Assembly (NCBI RefSeq): GCF_000959445.1
Contig: NZ_CP009631.1
Coordinates: 2,852,001-2,916,000, forward strand
DNA length: 64,000 nt
From: Burkholderia vietnamiensis LMG 10929
GTDB lineage: Bacteria; Pseudomonadota; Gammaproteobacteria; Burkholderiales; Burkholderiaceae
Direction of reading: 5' to 3'
The notes beneath the pieces are model-generated. The model made no database searches. It worked only from the letters and a program-made list of their open reading frames with translations, and was not told the origin of the DNA. Position numbers and translations under genes: made by a program. Positions 57,576 through 64,000 of this stretch are shown one piece after another. Numbering within the stretch: position 1 is the first letter of the stretch; the number at the start of each line of letters is the position of its first letter.

Positions 57576-58508
57576 TCAGTCGCCCGCGACCCGCGCGAGC
57601 CAGCTCTCGACGCCGTCGACCGAGCGAAAATCGGCGACGCTGCGCGCCGGCAGCGCCGGATACGCGGCCGCCGCCATCTCGGCGAGCGCGCGGCCCGGCC
57701 CGAGTTCGACGAACGCGCTTGCGCCGGCCTCGGCGCAAGCGGCCAGACACGCCGCCCATTCGACCGGCTCCGCGATCTGCCGCGCCAGCTTGTCGCGCCC
57801 CACGTCGACATCGAGCACCGACCCGCCATCGATCCCGGCAAACACGCGCGTGCCGGGCAGCGGCCGGCGCACGTTCGCCGCGGCGAGCGACGCGCGAAAC
57901 GGCGGCACCGCTGCCGCCAGCCGGCGCGTGTGCGATGCGATCCGCACGCACACGGGCGCGACGCGCAATGCGCCCGCGCCCGCCGCAGCGTCGGCCACCG
58001 CGGCGACGTCGGGCTGGGCGCCGGCCACCACGAACGCATCGTCCGGATTCGCGATCGCGATCGCCGCGTCGCGGCCGTCACACAGGCCCGCGAGCTGCGC
58101 GCGCGCAAGCCCGCGCACGAACACCATCCGTTCATCGCCGCCGCTGGCCGCATCCATCGCACGCGCGCGCGCATCGGCGAGCTCCAGCGCGTCGTGCGGA
58201 TCGATCATCCCGGCCACGCTCCACGACGCGACTTCGCCGACGCTGTAACCGGCCACGCAGCGGCGGCGCGGCCACGCGGCCGCGAGCAGTGCGGTCGCGG
58301 CGAGCGCCTGCAACGTGCAGAGGATCTGCGCTGCGCGGTTCTCGCCGAGCGCGTCCGGCCCGGCGCGCCGCACCCAGTCGCGCGGATCGTCGCCGAGCAG
58401 CCGGCCCGCGTGTGCGAACAGCGGTTCGGCCTGCGGCGCCGCACCGGTCAGCTCGAACATGTCGGCGCGCTGCGCGCCCTGCCCTGAACACAGGATCGCG
58501 AGCGTCAT
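57576..58508 (-). CDS. mdcH: Malonate decarboxylase subunit epsilon (malonyl-CoA:ACP transacylase MdcH)
   Basis: The 310-residue protein has the acyltransferase fold: LAILCSGQGAQRADMFELTG at the start, active-site Ser in CVAGYSVGEVASWSVAG (about residue 90), and a C-terminal ASAFVELGPGRALAEMAA. It loads malonyl onto the MdcC acyl carrier protein in malonate decarboxylase. It is last of the mdc operon; its ATG overlaps the mdcB stop. Confidence 0.93.
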   Translation of the reverse strand: MTLAILCSGQGAQRADMFELTGAAPQAEPLFAHAGRLLGDDPRDWVRRAGPDALGENRAAQILCTLQALAATALLAAAWPRRRCVAGYSVGEVASWSVAGMIDPHDALELADARARAMDAASGGDERMVFVRGLARAQLAGLCDGRDAAIAIANPDDAFVVAGAQPDVAAVADAAAGAGALRVAPVCVRIASHTRRLAAAVPPFRASLAAANVRRPLPGTRVFAGIDGGSVLDVDVGRDKLARQIAEPVEWAACLAACAEAGASAFVELGPGRALAEMAAAAYPALPARSVADFRSVDGVESWLARVAGD

Positions 58509-59380
58509 CGTTGCGCCTCGTCGGCGTCGAGCGCGTCGACGAATACGCTCATCGCGAGCAGGTCGGCCGCGCCGCCGGGGCTGAGGCGGCGCGCGACGAA
58601 TGCGCGGTGCGCGGCAGCGGCGCGCAGCCGCCAGTCGCGCGCGCGGATGCCGCCGCGTGCGACGAATGCGCGTGCGCTCGCGCGGGCGAAGTCGAGCCCG
58701 TCGCGCCCGCCGCGATGCAGCAGGTTCGTATCGTCGAGCGCGGCGATCAGCGCGAAGCAGGCTTCGACGCGCGCGGCTTCCGCATCGCCCGGCATCCAGC
58801 GCGCGGCGCGCCGCAACGCCGGCAAGCCGACGCGATATACCGTCGCGAAGCCGCCGGCCGCCTCGCCGCGCGCGCCGCCGACGCCGTAGCGACGGCTCGC
58901 GCGCTCGCCGTGGCTGTCCGGCAGCCGCGGGCCGCCGAGGATCTCAGCGCCCCACCGCCGTGCGACGAATGCGCCGAGCGTCATCGTGCGGGCGGCCGCA
59001 CCGGCTGCATCGGCCGTGGCGCGCCGGCCGGCCGCCGCGCACAGCAGCCCGAGCCCGAAGATCGCGCCGCGATGCGTGTTCACGCCACCCGTCGCCGCAA
59101 GCATCGCATGTTCCGCGCGCAGCCCGATCTTGCGCAGCGCGCCCATGTCCGCGTCGCGCGCGCCGGCCTCGGCGAGTTCCGCGAAGTACGGCCGCAGCAC
59201 GGCCGCGCTGCGTGCGAACGTCGCCGCGTCCATGTCCGCATGGCTGCCGGTGTCGACGTGGCTGACGAGCCCCGGTTTCGGATAAGTCCGGATTTCGAGC
59301 ACGAGGCTGCGCTCGGCGAGTTCGGCGATGCGCTCGGCGCCGGACGGCGCGAGCGTGCGGCACGCAGCCCACGCATTCAT
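58505..59380 (-). CDS. mdcB: Triphosphoribosyl-dephospho-CoA synthase MdcB
   Basis: From ATG 59380 (MNAWAACRTLAPSGAERI; the frame runs on upstream without meaning) the 291-residue protein shows the CitG/MdcB pattern: LVLEIRTYPKPGLVSHVDTGSHADMDAATF, ATGGVNTHRGAIFGLGLL, and FALIAALDDTNLLHRGGRDGLDFAR. It makes the prosthetic-group precursor for MdcC. It overlaps mdcG and mdcH by 4 bases each, and lies between G and H rather than near mdcA. Confidence 0.93.
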   Translation of the reverse strand: MNAWAACRTLAPSGAERIAELAERSLVLEIRTYPKPGLVSHVDTGSHADMDAATFARSAAVLRPYFAELAEAGARDADMGALRKIGLRAEHAMLAATGGVNTHRGAIFGLGLLCAAAGRRATADAAGAAARTMTLGAFVARRWGAEILGGPRLPDSHGERASRRYGVGGARGEAAGGFATVYRVGLPALRRAARWMPGDAEAARVEACFALIAALDDTNLLHRGGRDGLDFARASARAFVARGGIRARDWRLRAAAAHRAFVARRLSPGGAADLLAMSVFVDALDADEAQR

Positions 59381-60045
59381 CGCACACCTCGCGCGAAGGC
59401 TTCCACCGACATCAATTCGACGGCGAGCGCCGTCTTCACCGCGACTTCCGGCAGCCGCGCGTACAGTTCGCGCCAGTTCACGCCGGCGCCGTCGTCGCGC
59501 AGCAATTCGCCGTCGATGCGCATCGGCGCGCGCGCGTCGAGCGCCGCGAGGCCGTCGAGCAGCGCGTCGCGCAGCGCCGCGGCCGGCAGCGGAAACACGA
59601 CGTCGAGATCGGATCCGTCGCTCAGATAGCGTTCGCCGGTCAGCGTCTGCCATGCGAGGCTGCCGAACACGCGCCCCTCGACGCCGCAGCGCGCACCCAG
59701 CGCAGCCAGTTCGCGCAGCGTTGGCTGCCATGCGGCGGGCGCGGCGGCGAGCACGTCGGCCAGCGCCGGCAACGCGCGACGCGCTGCGACGGCATCGGCC
59801 GCGACGTTCAGCGCGACGCGCCGCTTGCCGGCGGCAGGCGGCAACGGGATGCCGAGCGGCACGCGCGCCGCGTCGGCTTCGTCGGGCGTGGCGCGGCGCA
59901 CGATCAGCGGCCGGCCGTCGGCAGCCCACGCATGCACGACCGGATCGGCCGCGAGCGCGGGATCGCGCGCGAACGCGGCGGACCACCCGGCCGCCGTCAG
60001 CGTGACGAGCGTGTGGCGGCGCAGCGGTGCGTCAGCGCGCGGCAC
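59377..60045 (-). CDS. mdcG: Phosphoribosyl-dephospho-CoA transferase MdcG
   Basis: This 222-residue nucleotidyltransferase attaches the prosthetic group to MdcC. It shows the MdcG N-terminus (LRRHTLVTLT) with PLIVRRATPDEADAARVPLGIPLPP, then a nucleotidyltransferase metal motif GSLAWQTLTGERYLSDGSDLDVVFPLP near residues 127-155. Its start overlaps mdcE by 14 bases and its stop overlaps mdcB. Confidence 0.9.
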   Translation of the reverse strand: MPRADAPLRRHTLVTLTAAGWSAAFARDPALAADPVVHAWAADGRPLIVRRATPDEADAARVPLGIPLPPAAGKRRVALNVAADAVAARRALPALADVLAAAPAAWQPTLRELAALGARCGVEGRVFGSLAWQTLTGERYLSDGSDLDVVFPLPAAALRDALLDGLAALDARAPMRIDGELLRDDGAGVNWRELYARLPEVAVKTALAVELMSVEAFARGVR

Positions 60046-60739
60046 GCGCGAGCGCCTCGACGCGACGCGCGACGTCGGCCGCGACCGGGCGGCCGCGCGC
60101 GGCGCGCGTGTCGCTGCGATCGACTGGCCTGGCGAGCCACTCGCCGACCTGCGCGTCGAGCGCGCAGGCCGGATCGAGCACCGCGTCGACCGCGCCCATC
60201 TTCACGAGATTGTCGAGCCCCGGCGCGAACACCGGCGTCGAGCGCGCCATCGCCTCGAGCACGTCGATCGGCAGCTTCGTCACGCGCGACATCGACGGCA
60301 GGTCCATCACCTCCGGCTCAGCGCCCGGCAGCGCGAGCAGCGTGCGCGTCGCGAGCGCGGTCGCGATGAACGCGCCGGCGGCCGTATGGCCGTACAGCAA
60401 GCCGATCGTCCGGTGCCCGGCGAGCTCCGCATGCATCAGGCATTTGGCGAGATGCGACAGCCCTTCGTTCAGGCCGAGCAGTTCGTCGCGCTTGCTCATC
60501 CGCTGGCTGTCGCTGTCGACGAGCACGAGGATCGGCGTGTCGCCGCCGCGCTCGATCGTGGCGAGCACCTGCGACGCGAGCGCCAGCGCTTCGTCGATGC
60601 CGAACGGCAGACGCTCGGCGACGCCGATCACGTCGACGCGCGTGCCGCCCAGTTGCGCCGAGCCCGTCAGCAGGCCGCCATCGCGCGCAATCGAATGGCC
60701 CGCGGGAAACAGCGAGGTCAGTACTTCATCGAGCGTCAT
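60032..60739 (-). CDS. mdcE: Malonate decarboxylase gamma subunit MdcE
   Basis: From ATG 60739 (MTLDEVLTSLFP) the 235-residue protein belongs to the carboxyltransferase-like gamma subunits: LLTGSAQLGGTRVDVIGVAE, ILVLVDSDSQRMSKRDELLGLNEG and IGLLYGHTAAGAFIATALAT, an oxyanion-hole loop. With MdcD it forms the decarboxylase that removes CO2 from malonyl-S-MdcC. The frame also reads upstream to 60958 inside mdcD and should not be counted. It overlaps mdcD by 14 bases. Confidence 0.95.
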   Translation of the reverse strand: MTLDEVLTSLFPAGHSIARDGGLLTGSAQLGGTRVDVIGVAERLPFGIDEALALASQVLATIERGGDTPILVLVDSDSQRMSKRDELLGLNEGLSHLAKCLMHAELAGHRTIGLLYGHTAAGAFIATALATRTLLALPGAEPEVMDLPSMSRVTKLPIDVLEAMARSTPVFAPGLDNLVKMGAVDAVLDPACALDAQVGEWLARPVDRSDTRAARGRPVAADVARRVEALARAAR

Positions 60740-61667
60740 GCTGCGGCTCCTGTAACTGGTCGGCGAGCTTGGCGAATGCGTCGTCGGGCATGCCGGGAAT
60801 CGCTTCCGGCCGATCCGCGCCGAGCGCGCGCCACACGTCGAGCGCATCCGCACATCGGCCGAAGCGGGCGACGCGCGCTTCGAGACGCGCCTGCTCCGCG
60901 CGCAGCATCGCCGTATCGAACGCCGGCGCGCAGCCGAGCAGTTCGAGCGCCGCCGCACGGAACGCGGCCGGCGTATCGGCGACGTAGCGGTCCGCGCCGC
61001 CGATCAGCCGCCGGTGCTTGCCGCCCATCGTGCGCCAGATCAGCGCGCGATCCTTCGCGTCGAATTCCTCCACGCCGCGATTGGTCTCGATCACCTCGGG
61101 CCCCGACACGCTGATGCGTCCCTGCTCGGACACCGCCAACGCCGAACAGCAGGCCGCGAGCAGACCGCCGCCGCCGTAGCAGCCGGCGCGCCCGCCGATC
61201 AGCCCGAGCACCGCCACGCCGGCCGCGCGCGCGTCGACCAGCGCCCGCATGATCTCGGCGATCGCGAGCTCGCCCGCGTTCGCTTCCTGCAGCCGCACGC
61301 CGCCGGTATCGAACAGGATCAACACCGGCTTGCCGACCTCGCGCGCCGCGCGCAGCAGCCCCGTGAGCTTCGCGCCGTGCACTTCGCCGAAGGCGCCGCC
61401 CATGAAGCGGCCTTCCTGCGCGGCGATCAGCACGGGCCTGCCGTCGAGCCGGCCGTGGCCGACCACCATCCCGTCGTCGAACTGCTGCGGCAGCCCGAAC
61501 AACGGCAGATGCGGGCTCGCCACGCGTTCGGCCGGCCCGAGGAATTCGTCGAAGCTGCCCGCATCGAGCAGCGCGTCGATGCGCTGCCGCGCGGACGCCT
61601 CGTACCAGCTCGCGTCGTTCGCGACGAACGCGGGCGCGTCGTGGTCGTGAATCGTCGGGTTCGTCAT
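60726..61667 (-). CDS. mdcD: Malonate decarboxylase beta subunit MdcD
   Basis: From ATG 61667 (MTNPTIHDHDAPAF) the 313-residue protein shows the carboxyltransferase beta pattern: SARQRIDALLDAGSFDEF, the oxyanion loop EGRFMGGAFGEVHGAKL, LILFDTGGVRLQEANAGELAI and GLIGGRAGCYGGGGLLAACC. It partners MdcE. It overlaps mdcC by 4 bases and mdcE by 14, so translation is coupled. Confidence 0.95.
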   Translation of the reverse strand: MTNPTIHDHDAPAFVANDASWYEASARQRIDALLDAGSFDEFLGPAERVASPHLPLFGLPQQFDDGMVVGHGRLDGRPVLIAAQEGRFMGGAFGEVHGAKLTGLLRAAREVGKPVLILFDTGGVRLQEANAGELAIAEIMRALVDARAAGVAVLGLIGGRAGCYGGGGLLAACCSALAVSEQGRISVSGPEVIETNRGVEEFDAKDRALIWRTMGGKHRRLIGGADRYVADTPAAFRAAALELLGCAPAFDTAMLRAEQARLEARVARFGRCADALDVWRALGADRPEAIPGMPDDAFAKLADQLQEPQHDAR

Positions 61668-61978
61668 GCGCCCCCCTCGATCGCGCGCACGGCCTGCGCG
61701 AGCCGCAGCGACACCATGTCGGGCCGCGCGCCGCCGTCGTTGATCGACAGCTTCAGCCCGCCCGGCGCGCACCGTTCGACGAAGTCCGCCACGACGGCCC
61801 GCCACACCGCGCCGAAGCCGACCGCCGCGGTGCGGATGTCGATCTCGCATTGATCGTCGGGCAGGACGCGCTCGACGAGCACCTCCAGGTTGCCCGACGC
61901 GACCACGCCGACGAGCGCCGCGGCCAGCCGGCCCTTCGCACGCGCGCGCGCGGCGAACCGATAGTTCAACTGTTCCAT
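61664..61978 (-). CDS. mdcC: Malonate decarboxylase acyl carrier protein MdcC
   Basis: From ATG 61978 (MEQLNYRFAARARA) the 104-residue protein matches the delta (acyl carrier) subunit, which carries the 2'-(5''-phosphoribosyl)-3'-dephospho-CoA group on a Ser. EVLVERVLPDDQCEIDIRTAAVGFGAVW and LKLSINDGGARPDMVSLRLAQAV are visible; the Ser lies near residue 26-28 or in this SINDGG stretch and cannot be fixed by eye. It follows mdcA by 10 bases. Confidence 0.92.
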   Translation of the reverse strand: MEQLNYRFAARARAKGRLAAALVGVVASGNLEVLVERVLPDDQCEIDIRTAAVGFGAVWRAVVADFVERCAPGGLKLSINDGGARPDMVSLRLAQAVRAIEGGA

Positions 61979-61988
61979 CCCGTCTTCC

Positions 61989-63635
61989 TCACCAGTTGCG
62001 GAACCGGGCCGGCGGCGCATAGAGGCCGCCCGACCAGTGCACGAGGTCCTTGATCGAGCGCGCGGCGAGCCAGCGGCGGTCGGCGTCGAGCGGATCGATG
62101 CCGAGATCCTCCGGGCGGCGGATCACGCCGCGCTCGCGCAGGCGCTCGACCATCCGGCGGTCGCGGCCGCGGCCGACCTCCGTGTAGCCGGCCACGCCGC
62201 GGATCGCCTGCTCGCGCTCGTCGAGGTCGCGGCACATCAGCAGGTTCGCGATCCCTTCCTCGGTGACGATGTGCGTGACGTCGTCGCCGTAGACCATGAT
62301 CGGCGCGAGATCGAGCTGCAGCTTGTCGGCGAGCTTCAGCGCGTCGAGCTTCTCGACGAACATCGGCACGTTCTTGTCGCCGAACGTCTCGCCGATCTGC
62401 ACCACCAGCTTGCGGCCGCGCCTGAGCGCCGCGGGCGTGTCGGGGTCGGCCTGCGCGCCGGCCTTCAGCCACGGCTCGCTCGGATGGCGCCGGCCGCGCG
62501 CGTCGCTGCCCATGTTCGGCGCGCCGCCGAAACCGGCGATGCGCTCGGCCGTGACCGTCGACGAATGGCCGGCCAGGTCGATCTGCAGCGTCGAGCCGAT
62601 GAACATGTCGCACGCGTAGAGGCCCGCCGTCTGGCAAAACGCGCGGTTCGAGCGTAGCGAGCCGTCGGGGCCGGTGAACCAGACGTCGGAGCGCGCGCGG
62701 ATGTAGTCGTCCATCCCGACTTCGGAGCCGAAGCAGTGAATCTGTTCGACCCAGCCCGATTCGATCGCGGGGATCAGCGTCGGGTGCGGATTGAGCGCCC
62801 AGTGCGTGCAGACCTTGCCCTTCAGCCCGAGCTTCGCGCCATAGGTCGGCAGCAGCAGCTCGATCGCGGCCGTGTTGAAGCCGATGCCGTGGTTCAGCCG
62901 CTTGATCCCGTACGGCTCGTAGATGCCCTTGATCGCGAGCATCGCGGTCAGGATCTGCGTTTCGGTGATCGCGGCCGGGTCGCGCGTGAACAGCGGCTCG
63001 ACGTAGAACGGCCGCCCCGCCTCGACGACGAAATGCACGCGGTCGCCCGGAATGTCGACGCGCGGCACCTTGTCGACGATGCGGTCGACCTGCGCGATCA
63101 CGATGCCGTCCTTGAACGCGGTGGCTTCGACGACGGTCGGCGTGTCCTCGGTGTTCGGGCCGGTGTACAGGTTGCCGTCGGCGTCGGCGCTGACGGCGGC
63201 GATCAGCGCGACCTGCGGCGTCAGATCGATGAAGTAGCGCGCGAACAGCTCGAGATACGTGTGCACCGCGCCGAGCGCGATCTTGCCGCCGAACAGCAGC
63301 TTCGCGATGCGCTGCGACTGCGGGCCCGAATAGGCGAAGTCGAGCCGCTTCGCGATGCCGCGCTCGAACACGTCGAGATGCTCGGGCAGCACGACGCCCG
63401 ACTGCACCATGTGCAGGTCGTGGATCTTCGTGTTGTCGACGTCGGCGAGCGCGACGGCGAGCAGGTCGGCCTGCTTCTGGTTGTCGCCTTCGAGGCACAC
63501 GCGATCGCCCGGCTGCAGCACCGCTTCGAGCAGCGCGACGGCGTCGCGTGCCTCGACGCGCTTGCCGCGCGCGAACGCCGCGCCGGCCGCGATGCGTGCG
63601 TCGCGCGCCTGCCGCGCGTGATTCCATCCGGTCAT
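61989..63635 (-). CDS. mdcA: Malonate decarboxylase alpha subunit MdcA (acetyl-S-ACP:malonate ACP transferase)
   Basis: This 548-residue CoA-transferase-like protein begins MTGWNHARQARDARIAA and has the alpha pattern: VCLEGDNQKQADLLAVALA, MVQSGVVLPEHLDVFERGIA and DLTPQVALIAAVSADADGNLYTGPNTEDTPTVVEATAFKDG. It exchanges acetyl for malonyl on MdcC. First visible gene of the decarboxylase set, with a 164-base gap after madM that may hold a promoter. The mdcA-C-D-E-G-B-H order is close to that of Pseudomonas except for the place of B. Confidence 0.95.
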   Translation of the reverse strand: MTGWNHARQARDARIAAGAAFARGKRVEARDAVALLEAVLQPGDRVCLEGDNQKQADLLAVALADVDNTKIHDLHMVQSGVVLPEHLDVFERGIAKRLDFAYSGPQSQRIAKLLFGGKIALGAVHTYLELFARYFIDLTPQVALIAAVSADADGNLYTGPNTEDTPTVVEATAFKDGIVIAQVDRIVDKVPRVDIPGDRVHFVVEAGRPFYVEPLFTRDPAAITETQILTAMLAIKGIYEPYGIKRLNHGIGFNTAAIELLLPTYGAKLGLKGKVCTHWALNPHPTLIPAIESGWVEQIHCFGSEVGMDDYIRARSDVWFTGPDGSLRSNRAFCQTAGLYACDMFIGSTLQIDLAGHSSTVTAERIAGFGGAPNMGSDARGRRHPSEPWLKAGAQADPDTPAALRRGRKLVVQIGETFGDKNVPMFVEKLDALKLADKLQLDLAPIMVYGDDVTHIVTEEGIANLLMCRDLDEREQAIRGVAGYTEVGRGRDRRMVERLRERGVIRRPEDLGIDPLDADRRWLAARSIKDLVHWSGGLYAPPARFRNW

Positions 63636-63799
63636 GAAGAGTTCTCCCGCTTCGATGGTTCAGCGGCATTCTAAGCCGCGGGCTGCCGCCGATTGATGAC
63701 GATGACGAATGCGACTCAGAGGGCGCCGCGATGGATGCGGCCGGTCGCCGCACGCGCGTGCCGGCCGCACGCACGAGCCGCGCGGGCCGCCGGCGCACG

Positions 63800-64000
63800 C
63801 TACGCGCCGACCAGCGCGCGCGTCGCGAAGAACAGCAGCGACGGCCCGAGCAGGCAGCCGACGCCCGTATGGAACGTGGCGATCAGCGCGCCGTACGGCA
63901 CGAGCCGGCGATCGGTCGCGGCGAGGCCCGCGCTCACGCCGCTCACCGTGCCGGCCAGCCCGCCGAAGATCATCGCGGAGCGCGGCGTCTTCAGCCCCAT
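63800..64000 (-). CDS. madM: Malonate transporter subunit MadM, C-terminal fragment cut by window edge
   Basis: Only the last 66 codons fall in the window. The sequence LKTPRSAMIFGGLAGTVSGVSAGLAATDRRLVPYGAL...TFHTGVGCLLGPSLLFF is the characteristic C-terminus of MadM, the membrane subunit of the MadLM malonate importer. It lies just upstream of mdcA and would supply substrate to the decarboxylase. Its true start and the madL gene are outside the window. Confidence 0.9.
   Translation of the reverse strand: MGLKTPRSAMIFGGLAGTVSGVSAGLAATDRRLVPYGALIATFHTGVGCLLGPSLLFFATRALVGA

Overview
The window reads as chromosome 1 of a Burkholderia, most likely of the cepacia complex. It is very GC-rich with strong G/C third-position bias. 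It carries the usual Burkholderia blocks: pstSCAB-phoU-phoBR beside ppk and ppx, carA-lysE-carB-greA, glmM-folP-ftsH-rlmE, an OlsB-like acyltransferase and a malonate decarboxylase cluster. This assignment rests on gene content and protein resemblance, not on a database search.

Region 1 (1-12275) is accessory DNA, visibly richer in A+T, lying against the 3' end of a tRNA-Arg(TCT) gene. It holds a type VI secretion cassette: the start of a DUF2169 gene, vgrG, a divergent orphan tssF-like gene, a Gly-rich protein of unknown function and two tandem DUF3592 membrane proteins. A protein with six zinc-ribbon repeats follows. Next comes a nested insertion: an IS3-family element inside the istA gene of an IS21-family element that has itself lost an internal segment. 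The IS21 element has no target duplication, and both its outer neighbours look truncated, so it probably marks a deletion. The right-hand neighbour ends in a tip like that of single-stranded DNA-binding protein (SSB).

Region 2 (12276-21072) is housekeeping and small genes: uppP, several very small membrane proteins or lipoproteins, an aldose epimerase, a degenerate LytM amidase-activator lipoprotein, a DUF2288 protein, a MATE exporter, an OlsB-like acyltransferase, sixA, tRNA-Pro(TGG) and a secreted hypothetical protein.

Region 3 (21152-31940) is the phosphate and polyphosphate block. ppx and ppk diverge. The operon pstS-pstC-pstA-pstB-phoU-phoB-phoR runs leftward from a promoter carrying five regularly spaced Pho half-sites. 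A bidirectional terminator separates it from ppk.

Region 4 (32281-44641) runs mostly leftward: glmM, folP, ftsH, rlmE, a divergent yhbY, a DUF4149 membrane protein, greA, then carB, a LysE-family exporter and carA behind a strong sigma70-type promoter with a long leader.

Region 5 (44739-57389) is mixed: an MFS transporter, mltD, gloB, a methyltransferase-rnhA-dnaQ group, a YnfA-type protein, a ProP-like transporter with a long leader, a pentanucleotide repeat tract, a GST, a PHB depolymerase, a phosphoribosyltransferase and a PLD-like protein lacking the catalytic HxK.

Region 6 (57576-64000) is the leftward malonate decarboxylase operon mdcA-C-D-E-G-B-H, preceded by the 3' end of the malonate transporter gene madM, which is cut by the window edge.
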